A stretch of DNA of 64,000 bases from Solwaraspora sp. WMMD791 (GTDB lineage: Bacteria; Actinomycetota; Actinomycetes; Mycobacteriales; Micromonosporaceae): assembly GCF_029581195.1 (NCBI RefSeq), contig NZ_CP120737.1, forward strand, positions 2,480,001 through 2,544,000, read 5' to 3'. Both the position numbers and the translations under genes were made by a program. The notes beneath the pieces are model-generated. The model did not search any database and was not told the origin of the DNA. It worked only from the letters and a program-made list of their open reading frames with translations. This document shows, one piece after another, positions 54,599-63,419 of the stretch (positions are counted from its first letter, which is position 1; every line of letters begins with the position of its first letter).

Positions 54599-54719
54599 CC
54601 TCCCCTGCCAGGTCGATGGGCCCGACGCCTCCCCTGCCCACGTCGATGGGCCCGCCGCCTCCCCTGCCCACGTCGATGGGCCCGCCGCCTCCCCCTGCCC
54701 AGGTCGGTGGGCCCACCGG
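54599..54719. repeat. Four tandem repeats of about 30 bp before the SDR
   Basis: Units begin at 54599 (29 bp), 54628 (30), 54658 (30) and 54688 (32, diverged). Units 2 and 3 are identical. Each unit carries, on the minus strand, a GGGCAGGGGAGG block identical in kind to the SDR ribosome site, so the leader contains three or four Shine-Dalgarno-like copies. Confidence 0.92.
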
Positions 54720-54794
54720 CGACGCCGGTGGACCGCCCGTCGGCTGCGTCACGGTCGACACCGGTGGTCCCGGCGACGCGTTACATTTGTCGGC

Positions 54795-55196
54795 ATGTCA
54801 GGCGACGCCGCACACCGCGCACCACTGTGGTGGGTGGCACGGTGGTGCGGCCGGGCCCTGACCTACCTGGCCCTCGCGGTCCTGGCACTGTCCGCCGGCA
54901 CCGCCGATCAACCGTACGGGTGGTCGCCGGCGGTCACCCCGGTGCAGGTGAGTGCCCTGCCGACGCCGACCGGCGGTGGTGCCGCCACGCCGCACCGGGT
55001 GTCGGCGAACGGCCAGAGCGTCCCTGTCACCCGGCAGGCGACGCCGGTCCACGGCGGTCCGGCCGCCGATGGCGCACCGGAACGCCTGCTGTCGAGGCCC
55101 ACCGACGCCGGCGCGACCTCGGCGTACGCCGCAGCGCCGGCACCGCCGCGCGCCCCGCCACGCCACGCCGACAGCCCGCGACCGCAGGCCGGTTGA
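54795..55196 (+). CDS. Small membrane-anchored or secreted protein
   Basis: A 133-residue protein with an N-terminal helix (ALTYLALAVLALSAGTA, about 21-37) preceded by Arg residues, then a Pro/Ala/Thr-rich extracytoplasmic tail without cysteines after the helix. The ATG at 54795 has no good ribosome site, so the start and even the gene are uncertain. It may be a secreted low-complexity peptide. The function is unknown. Confidence 0.5.
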   Translation: MSGDAAHRAPLWWVARWCGRALTYLALAVLALSAGTADQPYGWSPAVTPVQVSALPTPTGGGAATPHRVSANGQSVPVTRQATPVHGGPAADGAPERLLSRPTDAGATSAYAAAPAPPRAPPRHADSPRPQAG

Positions 55197-55347
55197 CTCC
55201 CGCTCGCCCGCTGGCCGGCTGAATCCGCGACGACGCCACGGCGCTGCGACGACGCGACACCGCGTTCCGCGCCGGCATCGATCCGTGTCGACGTACGCCC
55301 GCCAGTGACGCCACCCCTCTTGTTCAACCTGACCGACGAGGTGACCG

Positions 55348-56121
55348 ATGACCGACATGGCGCTCCACCAGTTCCTGTTCGAGGTACCCGGGGCGACCGT
55401 CACCGGGATCGCACTGCTGCTGGCCGCCGCCGGTGCGCTGGTCCTGCTGACGATGCGTACCCGGCGGACCGGCGGGGTCGGTCGTCGCCCGGGGCGGCGG
55501 AGCCAGCGGATGGCGCAGGCCCGCGACGCCTACCGCTACGCCGGCGAGGTCGCCGTCGCCGCCGCCCGGGCCGAGCGGACGGTACGCCGCCGACACGACC
55601 AGTGGCAGCAGGCCCACGCCGCACTCGACCTCGCCTGGCAGGACTTCGACGCGGCCGACCGGGCGGTACGGCGGCTGGCCGCAGCCGCGGCCCTGCCGGT
55701 GCCGACCACCGACCGGACCCCGGCCGAGTACGCCGACCGGGAACGTCACCTGCACCGGGCGGCGATGGCCGCGTACTGGCGCCGAGAGCTGACCGTACGG
55801 CAGCTGACCGACGCGTTGGCCAACCGCAACGGCTGGGATCCGCGCCGGCACCCGGTGGAGCAGGAGCTGGCGCTGCGCAGGATGGTCCGCGACGAACGCT
55901 ACCGGCAGTACCGGTCCGTCGGCGAACGGGAACGCGCTGCCTGGCAGGCGGTGGAGTCGGCCCGTACCGCCGCGCGCTGCCTGCGGGCGGAGGCGATCGT
56001 CGCCGAGGCCCAGGCGTGGCGGTTGCGCCGGTGGCGGCCACGGGTCACCGGGCCGGTCACCGCCGCCGCCGGCGGCGGCGCGACCGCCGCGATCGGAGCC
56101 AACGGGTGGCAGCCGGCGTGA
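55348..56121 (+). CDS. Membrane-anchored helical protein
   Basis: A 257-residue protein: an N-terminal membrane helix (ATVTGIALLLAAAGALVLLT, about 16-35), then a long Arg/Ala/Glu-rich helical region with coiled-coil character (about 50-230), and a small Gly/Ala-rich hydrophobic tail (TAAAGGGATAAIGANGW). The ATG at 55348 follows GACGAGG. The family is not recognised. The topology would place the helices in the cytoplasm if the arginines after the helix are inside. Confidence 0.72.
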   Translation: MTDMALHQFLFEVPGATVTGIALLLAAAGALVLLTMRTRRTGGVGRRPGRRSQRMAQARDAYRYAGEVAVAAARAERTVRRRHDQWQQAHAALDLAWQDFDAADRAVRRLAAAAALPVPTTDRTPAEYADRERHLHRAAMAAYWRRELTVRQLTDALANRNGWDPRRHPVEQELALRRMVRDERYRQYRSVGERERAAWQAVESARTAARCLRAEAIVAEAQAWRLRRWRPRVTGPVTAAAGGGATAAIGANGWQPA

Positions 56122-56167
56122 ATCCGCCGATTGGCGCGGCGATGCCCGACCCCCGACGGCCGGGCGG

Positions 56168-57424
56168 TCAGCGGGGGAAGTAGCGGTCCAGGAAGTCGTT
56201 GTGGAACACCCCGGCCGGGTCGTAGCGGACCAGCAGGTCCGCGAAGTCGGACCACCGCTCGTAGCGGCCGGCGAGCACGTCGGCGTCGACGGTGAACAGT
56301 TTGCCCCAGTGCGGCCGGGGCGCGTACGGCGCGAGTGCCTGCTCCACGGCGGTGACCACCGGCAGCACCGCCGCGGTGTCGGCCACCCAGGTGAAGTGGA
56401 TCGCGACGGCGTCACGCCGGTAGTTCATGCTCAGCCACAGCTCGTCGGCGGCGACCGTACGGATCTCGCAGACCTGCAGCACCGGGGCGATCCGCTCACG
56501 AAGCCCGGCCACCGCGTCGAACGCGGCCACCACGTCGCCGGCCGGCACCAGATACTCCGACTGCAGTTCGGCACCGCTGCTCGGCGTGAAGTCCAGCCGG
56601 AAATGCGGCAGCCGGTTGTGCCACGGGCCGGCCACCCCCAGCTGGCTGGTGCAGTTCTCGGCCGGCATCCCGGGCACCGGATGACGCGGCCCGTCGGCCG
56701 CCGTCAGTCCCCACCCGTCGGCGTCCACCGGGGTGGCGTCGCCGTCGGTACGCCGTTTCACCCACACCTGGTCGACGTCGGTGCTGCTCCAGTCGGTGAA
56801 CAGGCTGACGCTCCAGCCGCTGGCCGCGATCTGCTGCCAGTGGGCGACGAGGGACTCCCGGGTGAGCCCTTCGTAGACGTACTGCGCCACGTCGAAGCTC
56901 GGCTGGATCGCGAGCGTGACGCTGGTGACGACGCCGAGTCCGCCGAGGCTGACCACGGCACCGGCGAAGTCCGGATGGGTGTGGTCGAGCCGGACCAGGT
57001 CACCGCCCGCGGTCACCAGCTCCAGCGCGCGCACCGCTGTGGCGAGGTTGCCGTTGCGGCGGCCGGAGCCGTGGGTGGCGGTGGCGCAGGCCCCGGCGAC
57101 GGAGATGTGCGGCAGCGAGGCCAGATTGTGCAGCGCGTAGCCGTGGGCGTGCAGGTGTCCGGCGAGTTCGCCGTAGCGGATGCCGCCGCCGGCGGTCACT
57201 GTCGACGACGCGGCGTCGATCGTCACCTCGGTCGGCAGGTTGGCCAGGCTGACCAGGTCGCCGTCGGTGTCGGCGAGCCGGTTGAACGAGTGCCCGGTAC
57301 CGAGCACCCGCAGCCGGTCCGCCCCGGCCACGATCCGGCGCAGTTCGTCGACGCTGCCCGGACGGTGGACCTGGCGCGCGGCGAAGGTGACGTTGCCCGC
57401 CCAGTTGGTGACCGCTGCGGCCAT
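56168..57424 (-). CDS. aldO: Alditol oxidase (AldO / xylitol oxidase)
   Basis: A 418-residue flavoprotein closely following Streptomyces AldO: TNWAGN near the start, His45 in LGTGHSFN (the covalent FAD histidine of the family), [18 protein letters not shown], and the C-terminal substrate domain with [35 protein letters not shown] and [10 protein letters not shown]. It oxidises xylitol, sorbitol and related polyols at C1 with oxygen, giving the aldose and hydrogen peroxide. The ATG at 57422-57424 lies back to back with a hydroxyacid dehydrogenase. Confidence 0.92.
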   Translation of the reverse strand: MAAAVTNWAGNVTFAARQVHRPGSVDELRRIVAGADRLRVLGTGHSFNRLADTDGDLVSLANLPTEVTIDAASSTVTAGGGIRYGELAGHLHAHGYALHNLASLPHISVAGACATATHGSGRRNGNLATAVRALELVTAGGDLVRLDHTHPDFAGAVVSLGGLGVVTSVTLAIQPSFDVAQYVYEGLTRESLVAHWQQIAASGWSVSLFTDWSSTDVDQVWVKRRTDGDATPVDADGWGLTAADGPRHPVPGMPAENCTSQLGVAGPWHNRLPHFRLDFTPSSGAELQSEYLVPAGDVVAAFDAVAGLRERIAPVLQVCEIRTVAADELWLSMNYRRDAVAIHFTWVADTAAVLPVVTAVEQALAPYAPRPHWGKLFTVDADVLAGRYERWSDFADLLVRYDPAGVFHNDFLDRYFPR

Positions 57425-57537
57425 CGGCCCGACCCCCTCTCCCCGACCCCGCTCACCGTACCCTGGATGCGATCCGTCCTCGGGGCGGTCCGGTCGGTAG
57501 ATCGGTGACCACGCCGGTCGAGCACGGAGGTGGCGTC

Positions 57538-58542
57538 ATGCGCGTGGCGGTGTTCAGCACGAAACCGTACGACACGCGGTTTCTGACCGAGGCGAACGCG
57601 GCGGCCGGGCACGACCTGGTGTTTCTGGAGCCGAGGCTGTCCCCGGAGACCGCGCCGTTGGCCATCGGCGCCGACGCGGTCTGTGCCTTCGTCAACGACG
57701 ACCTCAGCGCGCCGGTACTGGAGACGCTGGCGCACGGCGGGGTCCGGCTGATCGCGTTGCGCTCGGCCGGGTTCAACCACGTCGATCTGGCGACCGCGCG
57801 GCGGCTCGGGCTCACCGTCACCCGGGTGCCGGGCTATTCGCCGTACGCGGTCGCGGAGCACTGCGCCGGGCTGATCCTGGCGCTCAACAGGAAGATCCAC
57901 CGGGCGTACAACCGGGTACGGGAGCACAACTTCGCCCTCAACGGACTGCTCGGCTTCGACCTGCACGGGCGGACCGTCGGCGTGGTCGGGACCGGCAAGA
58001 TCGGCGTCCGGTTCATCCGGATCATGGCTGGTTTCGGCTGCCGGGTGATCGCCGCCGACCCGTACCCGTCGGACGAGGCGGTCGCGGCCGGAGCCAGCTA
58101 CGTGCCGTTGTCGACCCTGCTCGCCGAATCGGACATCGTCACCCTGCACTGTCCACTCACACCCGAGACGCACCACCTGATCGACGAGGAACGGATCGCG
58201 CAGATGCGCGACGGCGTGATGCTGATCAACACCAGCCGGGGCGCGCTGGTGGACACCGCCGCCGTCATCCGGGGGCTGAAGAGCGGCAAGATCGGCTATC
58301 TGGGGCTGGACGTGTACGAGGAGGAAGCCGACCTGTTCTTCGAGGACCTGTCCGACCAGATGCTGCGCGACGACCTGTTCTCCCGGCTGGTGACCTTCCC
58401 GAACGTGCTGATCACCGGTCATCAGGCGTTCTTCACCGAGGAGGCGTTGCACAACATCGCCGCGACCACGATCGCCAGCATCACCGCGTTCGAGCGGGAG
58501 GGTTCCGCTGCCCGGATCGCCCCCGACGCGCTGGTGCGGTGA
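57538..58542 (+). CDS. D-2-hydroxyacid dehydrogenase (D-lactate type)
   Basis: A 334-residue NAD-dependent enzyme: [10 protein letters not shown] dinucleotide motif, catalytic Arg in [10 protein letters not shown] and Glu in the [10 protein letters not shown] region, and the catalytic His in [28 protein letters not shown] and the FFTEEAL end are typical of fermentative D-lactate dehydrogenase (LdhA-like). It would interconvert pyruvate and D-lactate. The ATG at 57538 follows CGGAGG. It is divergent from aldO by 113 bases. Confidence 0.92.
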   Translation: MRVAVFSTKPYDTRFLTEANAAAGHDLVFLEPRLSPETAPLAIGADAVCAFVNDDLSAPVLETLAHGGVRLIALRSAGFNHVDLATARRLGLTVTRVPGYSPYAVAEHCAGLILALNRKIHRAYNRVREHNFALNGLLGFDLHGRTVGVVGTGKIGVRFIRIMAGFGCRVIAADPYPSDEAVAAGASYVPLSTLLAESDIVTLHCPLTPETHHLIDEERIAQMRDGVMLINTSRGALVDTAAVIRGLKSGKIGYLGLDVYEEEADLFFEDLSDQMLRDDLFSRLVTFPNVLITGHQAFFTEEALHNIAATTIASITAFEREGSAARIAPDALVR

Positions 58543-58683
58543 GCTGGTCCGACGCACCTTCCACCGCGCTGAATCCGCCGTACGGTTGCGCCACCACCCG
58601 GGTCGCTTGCTAACTTGCCCCGTTGTTCGTCCGACAAGCCCGGCAGCGCCTACCGGGCGGTGTCGGCAGTCGCGGGGGGCGTC

Positions 58684-59572
58684 GTGTCCGTAGAGGAAGA
58701 ACTGCCGGACCGTCCGGTCGCCGGGCGCACCAGCGCCACCGGCAGAGCAGCCGGAGCCGGCGCAGGCGCAGCTGGCACCGGAGCAGCCAGCGGCGGCGCC
58801 GACCGGGCTACCGGGCGCGGCGGCCGGGGCCGGGACGGCCCGACCCGGCGGACGCCGACGGCTGCTGCTGTGCTCCGCCGGGACGCTGGTCGCCGTGGCG
58901 GCGGCCCTGCTGTGGTGGGTTCCCCGCCACGACCCGCCCACCGCCGCACCGCCGCCGGACCCACTGTCGGCGGTCGCGCCGCAGATCTCCGCTGCGGACG
59001 TCACCCCGCCCGACTCCACCGGATCGGCGGCACCGACGGCGAAGGCGACACCGGTGTCGCCGTCACCCGGTCCGACGGGGTCGACACCACCGGAGCGCTC
59101 GGCCACGCCCGCCGCCGTACCGCCGTCGTCCGTACCGCCGTCCGCGTCGACCGATCCCGTGCCCCGGGCCGGACGCCCTAATCCGGACGAGCGCAACCTG
59201 GCGCTGCGACGGCCCGTCTCGGCGTCCAGCGCGGAGGCACCACATTTCGGGCCCTCCGCCGCCGTCGACGGCGACCTCGGCAGCCGGTGGAGCAGCGCGT
59301 TCCGCGACCCGCAGTGGATTGAGGTGGACCTTGGAGCGCTGTGGCGGATCCGCAGTGTCACGCTGCACTGGGAGCACGCGTACGCCGTCGCGTACCGGGT
59401 GGAGACCTCGGCCGACGGCCGGCACTGGTCGACCGGGTACGCGACGCGTACCGGCACCGGCGGCACCGTCCATCTCGAACTTCCCGGGACCGACGCCCGC
59501 TACGTACGGATGTCCGGCACGAAACGCAACGGCCAGTACGGCTACTCGCTGCTGGAGATCGAGGTCCGCTGA
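58684..59572 (+). pseudogene. Discoidin (F5/8 type C) domain membrane protein, apparent frameshift at 5' end
   Basis: The C-terminal part, in the frame ending at 59572, is a complete discoidin/CBM32 domain (NLALRRPVSASSAEAPHFGP through GTKRNGQYGYSLLEIEVR) preceded by a Pro/Ser/Thr linker and a membrane segment (RRRLLLCSAGTLVAV then AAALLWWVP). The only in-frame start, GTG at 58895, falls inside the membrane helix; upstream the same frame stays Pro/Ala/Glu-rich back to a TAG at 58691. A plausible start, GTG at 58684 with GGGGGG upstream (VSVEEELPDRPV), is in a different frame. A frameshift, a sequencing error or an unusual start would explain this. The domain binds carbohydrates outside the cell. 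Confidence 0.6.
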
Positions 59573-59635
59573 CCTCGACCCGGTCCACTGACGGCGTCGT
59601 CGCTCGGCCCCGTCCGCTACCGCCGTCGTCGCCGG

Positions 59636-60868
59636 TCAGCGGCGGAACACCCAGCCACGCAGCAGCAGGAAGCGCGCCACGGTAGCCGCGAGGTTCGCCG
59701 CCACCAGCACCGCCACCTCGACGGCACGGCCCGCGGCGGGCGCGGCGGCGTCGAGCACCGCCAGTGAGCCGCTGGTCAGCGCCAGCCCGAAGACGAACAC
59801 CGCCAGGCCCTGCAGGTGGTGCCGGCCGACGCTGCCCCGGCCACTGACGCCGAAGGTGAACCGGCGGTTCGCAGCCGTGTTGCCGACCGCGGTGATCAGC
59901 AGGGCCAGCAGGTTCGCCGACTGTGCCGGCAGACCGGCCCGCAGCGCCGCGAAGATCACGACGTACGCCAGGGTGCTCGCCACCCCGACCCCGGCGAACC
60001 GGATCAGCTGGCCGGCGAGCCCGGCACCGGCCGGGCGGCCCAGTTCGCGGCGGACCTCGGCCAGCGGCAGGGACCCGGTGGCCAGATCCCGTCCCACCCG
60101 CGCCATCCCCTTGAGGTCGGCGATCGCGGTCGAGACGATGTCGACCCGGCTGTCCGGGTCGTCGATCCAGTCCACCGGGACCTCGTGGATGCGCAGACCG
60201 GCGCGTTCGGCCAGGACCAGCAGTTCGGTGTCGAAGAACCAGCCGGTGTCGCGGACCAACGGCAGCAACCGGTCGGCGACGTCCTTGCGGATCGCCTTGA
60301 ACCCGCACTGCGCGTCGGAGAACCGGGCGGCCAGGGCTCCCCGCAGCAGCAGGTTGTAGCCCCGGGAGATGATCTCCCGCTTCGCTCCCCGGACCACCCG
60401 GGAGCTGCGGGACAGCCGGCTGCCGATGGCCAGGTCCGAGTGGCCGGAGATCAGCGGCGCGACCAACGGCAGCAGTGCGGCGAGGTCGGTGGACAGGTCG
60501 ACGTCCATGTAGGCGAGGACCGGGGCGGGCGAGGCGGACCAGACGGCGGCGAGGGCCCGGCCCCGGCCCTTCTGCGGCAGGTGCGTCACGACGACCCGGG
60601 GCAGGTCGTCGGCGAGGGCGGCGGCGACCTGGGCGGTACGGTCGGTGCTCGCGTTGTCCGCGATGGTGATCCGGAAGGGGTACGGGAACGTCTCGACGAG
60701 GTGCTGGTGCAGCCGTCGCACGCAGGGCTCAAGGTCGCGTTCCTCGTTGTGGACCGGAATCGTGACGTCGAGCACGGGCGGCGGACCGGTACGGGATCCG
60801 GCCTCGTCGGAGCGTGGTCGCGGACCGGTCAGCGCGGTGCCGTCGGCGGGAAGCATCGTGGTGGACAT
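59636..60868 (-). CDS. Glycosyltransferase 2 fused to GtrA membrane domain
   Basis: A 410-residue fusion. Residues about 30-270 are a GT2 (dolichol-phosphate-sugar synthase-like) domain: VTIPVHNEERDLEPCVRRL, YMDVDLSTDL (D-x-D) and FSDAQCGFKAIRKDVADRLL. From about 283 to the end lies a GtrA domain with four membrane helices (LIRFAGVGVASTLAYVVIFA, NTAANRRFTFG). Such fusions make a polyprenyl-phosphate sugar and flip it. It lies just downstream of the GT39 gene on the same strand, which could use that donor, though a strong hairpin separates them. Confidence 0.9.
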   Translation of the reverse strand: MSTTMLPADGTALTGPRPRSDEAGSRTGPPPVLDVTIPVHNEERDLEPCVRRLHQHLVETFPYPFRITIADNASTDRTAQVAAALADDLPRVVVTHLPQKGRGRALAAVWSASPAPVLAYMDVDLSTDLAALLPLVAPLISGHSDLAIGSRLSRSSRVVRGAKREIISRGYNLLLRGALAARFSDAQCGFKAIRKDVADRLLPLVRDTGWFFDTELLVLAERAGLRIHEVPVDWIDDPDSRVDIVSTAIADLKGMARVGRDLATGSLPLAEVRRELGRPAGAGLAGQLIRFAGVGVASTLAYVVIFAALRAGLPAQSANLLALLITAVGNTAANRRFTFGVSGRGSVGRHHLQGLAVFVFGLALTSGSLAVLDAAAPAAGRAVEVAVLVAANLAATVARFLLLRGWVFRR

Positions 60869-60987
60869 GCCTCGACGGTGCGGCGGCGGGCTGGGCGGGC
60901 GTTCGGACCGGCCTGTGTCCCCGCTGTGCGGTTGGCGACGGTCAGGTGAACGCGTCCGGGCCGGGAACGGGTGACCAGCTGGACGAC

Positions 60988-61043
60988 GCGACGCCGCCCC
61001 GGCGGTCGCGGCTGCTGCGCCGTGACCGCCGGGGCGGCGTCGC
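60988..61043 (-). terminator. Long hairpin after the GT39 gene
   Basis: A perfect 20-bp stem (60988-61007 with 61024-61043) with a 16-base loop, 30 bases beyond the GT39 stop and 120 bases before the GT2 start. Confidence 0.8.
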
Positions 61044-61073
61044 CGGTGTCGTTGAGTCGGTCGCCGGTGTCGC

Positions 61074-63194
61074 TCAGCCGGCGGTGAGGTCGTACACGGT
61101 CACGCCACCGATCTCGGTCGCGGTGAAGGTCTGCGTCACCCAGGTCGCGATCTGGTCGGCGGTGTCGCTGCCCGAGTCGCTGCGTGGCAGCGATCCGGCG
61201 ATGAAGTAGTGGATCGCGCCGTCGGCGACGTACTGCTGGAACTCGGCCAAGGTCGGTGACGGGTCGCTGCCGTTGAAACCACCGAGCGCCATCACCGGCT
61301 CCTCGGTGGCCAACTGGTAGCCGGCGGCGTTGTTGGCGCCGACCGCCGCGGCGACCCAGGTGTACGCGTCGGCGTCGGTACGCAGCGCGACCACGAGCTC
61401 CTCGGGGGCGGTGGCGGCGTTCAGCAGTCCGCCCATGCCCCCGCCGGGTCCGGCCGTACCGCCGGTCGGGCCGCCCATGGTGCCGCCCATGGTGCCGTCC
61501 GGCTGGCCACCGGCGGGGCCACCGTCGCCGGCCCGGCCGACGCCGCCGGGTCCGCCCCCGCCGTCGGGTCCGCCCCCGCCGTCGCGGCCGCCGGCCCCAC
61601 CCGGCCGACCCATCCCGCCCGGCCCGGCCATCCCACTGGTGACGGCCGGTCCCGCGCTGGGAATCGATCCGGTGTGGGCGGTCGCGGCGGTCTGTACCGC
61701 GTACCCGGTCGGTCCGGCCAGCACCGCGATCAGCGCCGCACCGGCCGCGACCAGCCCGAACCGACCCGCCGACCGACCCGCCAGCAGCAGCCCCACCACC
61801 GCGCCGGTGCCGAGCACCGCGACCGCGACACGCAGCCAGGGCTGCCAGTCGGCGCTGCGGCTCAGCAGCGTCCACGACCAGGCCGCGCTGACCGCCACCG
61901 TCGCGGCGAGCAGCGCGCGGGCCCACAGCCGGTGGCGCCGCTGCCACAGGGTGGTCGCGCCCATGCCGACCACCGCGCCGACCGCTGGCGCGAGGGCCAC
62001 CGTGTAGTACGCGTGGTAGATGCCGGCCATCAGGCTGAACACCAGGCCGGTGGTGAGCAGCCATCCTCCCCAGAGGAGGAATCCGGCCCGTACCCGGTCG
62101 GTGCGCGGGGCCCGTGCACGCAGCGCGAACCCGGCGACCAGCAGGATCAGCGCCGCCGGCAGCAGCCAGGCGATCTGTCCGCCGTTGTCGGCATCGAACA
62201 GGCGGGTGAGGCCGGTCTGCCCCCAGCCGCCACCACCACCGACCGAACCGACCTGCTCCCCGGTGATCCGGCCGAGTCCGTTGTAGCCGAGGGTCAGCTC
62301 CAGGATGCTGTCGGACTGGGATCCGCCGATGTACGGGCGGTAGCGTGCCGGGACGAGTTCGACGATCGCGATCCACCAGCCGGCGGCACCGACGATGGCG
62401 ACACCGCCGAGCAGCAGGTGCACGATTCGGCGACGGACCGGGGCCGGCGCGGCGATCAGGTACACCAACGCGAAGGCCGGTACGACCAGAAGCGCCTGCA
62501 GCATCTTGGTGAGGAAGGCGAACCCGATCGCGGTACCGGCCAGCAGCATCCACCGGGCGCTGGCGGTCTCCACCGCCCGGACGGTGGCGTACGCGGCGGC
62601 GACCAGCAGCAGCACGAGCAGCGCGTCCGGGTTGTTGAACCGGAACATCAGTACGGCGACCGGGGTGACGGCCAGCACGAGGCCGGCGATCAGGCCGGCG
62701 GCCGGGCCGTACCAGCGCCGGACGGTGGCGTGGAGCAGACCGACCGCAGCGACGCCGGCCAGCGCCTGCGGCAGCAGGACCGACCATGAGCTGAGCCCGA
62801 ACACGCGTACCGACAACGCCATCAGCCACAGCGACGCCGGGGGCTTGTCGACGGTGATCGAGTTGGCGGCGTCGGAGGATCCGAAGAAGAACGCCAGCCA
62901 GCTCTGTGACCCGGCCTGGGCCGCCGCCGAGTAGTAGGCGTTGGCCCAGCCGGAGACGTCCAGCCCGGTCAGGTAGAGCGCGGCGGTGGCCAGGAGGAGA
63001 CCGCCCAGTGCCGGCCGGGCCCAGCGCGGATCGCCGGGCGGACCGTGGATCAGGCGTCGCCACCGGGTGGCCGGCTGGTCGGCGTACGGCTGGTCGGCGT
63101 ACGGCGCTCCCGGCCCGGCGCCCAGGTCCGGACCGGGTGGTCCGTCCTGGCTCGGCGGTCCTGCCGGTACGGGAGCAGACAGTGTCGAGGTCAT
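61074..63194 (-). CDS. GT39-type membrane glycosyltransferase (ArnT-like)
   Basis: A 706-residue polytopic protein with about eleven membrane helices. The periplasmic loop SSDAANSITVDKPPASLWLM, with acidic residues, is the family signature. After the last helix (about residue 505-525) comes a Gly/Met/Pro-rich stretch (GGMGRPGGAGGRDGGGGPDG and more, about 530-590) leading to an extracytoplasmic C-terminal domain (about 600-706, LVVALRTDADAYTWVAAAVG). It would move a sugar from a polyprenyl-phosphate donor onto an extracytoplasmic acceptor. The ATG at 63192-63194 is chosen because the sequence upstream is not family-like; no strong ribosome site precedes it. Confidence 0.88.
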   Translation of the reverse strand: MTSTLSAPVPAGPPSQDGPPGPDLGAGPGAPYADQPYADQPATRWRRLIHGPPGDPRWARPALGGLLLATAALYLTGLDVSGWANAYYSAAAQAGSQSWLAFFFGSSDAANSITVDKPPASLWLMALSVRVFGLSSWSVLLPQALAGVAAVGLLHATVRRWYGPAAGLIAGLVLAVTPVAVLMFRFNNPDALLVLLLVAAAYATVRAVETASARWMLLAGTAIGFAFLTKMLQALLVVPAFALVYLIAAPAPVRRRIVHLLLGGVAIVGAAGWWIAIVELVPARYRPYIGGSQSDSILELTLGYNGLGRITGEQVGSVGGGGGWGQTGLTRLFDADNGGQIAWLLPAALILLVAGFALRARAPRTDRVRAGFLLWGGWLLTTGLVFSLMAGIYHAYYTVALAPAVGAVVGMGATTLWQRRHRLWARALLAATVAVSAAWSWTLLSRSADWQPWLRVAVAVLGTGAVVGLLLAGRSAGRFGLVAAGAALIAVLAGPTGYAVQTAATAHTGSIPSAGPAVTSGMAGPGGMGRPGGAGGRDGGGGPDGGGGPGGVGRAGDGGPAGGQPDGTMGGTMGGPTGGTAGPGGGMGGLLNAATAPEELVVALRTDADAYTWVAAAVGANNAAGYQLATEEPVMALGGFNGSDPSPTLAEFQQYVADGAIHYFIAGSLPRSDSGSDTADQIATWVTQTFTATEIGGVTVYDLTAG

Positions 63195-63346
63195 AGGTGA
63201 AGGTTCGGCTGGCCAGCTCGCCAGGCCGTGTGCGGCGGCTGTGCACCGGCTGTGAACCTGCGGGCCGCTTGTGGCGGATTGCCACTTGGTTTCATCACAT
63301 GTCGTCTGAATTGCGGCAATGTTACGAGAAGTCAGTGCACTCGCCC

Positions 63347-63376
63347 TTGACACTGTCGCCGGGCAGTCCCTATGGT
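63347..63376 (+). promoter_or_regulatory. Promoter of the ribokinase gene
   Basis: TTGACA (63347-63352) and TATGGT (63371-63376), 18 bases apart, a near-consensus vegetative promoter. Transcription would start near 63384. Confidence 0.65.
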
Positions 63377-63384
63377 CGGCTTAG

Positions 63385-63408
63385 TTGTACATGGTTGTCC
63401 ATGAACAA
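63385..63408. promoter_or_regulatory. Operator-like inverted repeat
   Basis: Arms TTGTACATGG and CCATGAACAA pair at nine of ten positions around TTGT, placed right at the predicted transcription start and 11 bases before the ATG, which suits a repressor. The regulator (LacI, GntR or DeoR type) is not in the window. Confidence 0.65.
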
Positions 63409-63419
63409 GAGGGCCAGGG

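Noticed and set aside
57223-59466. 747-codon minus-strand frame across aldO and ldh genes
   Set aside because: It spans two well-supported genes on different strands and shows only low-complexity shadow sequence.
60829-63285. 818-codon frame overlapping the GT39 gene in another frame
   Set aside because: Arg/Gly/Ala-rich shadow; the GT39 frame has proper membrane helices and a family motif.
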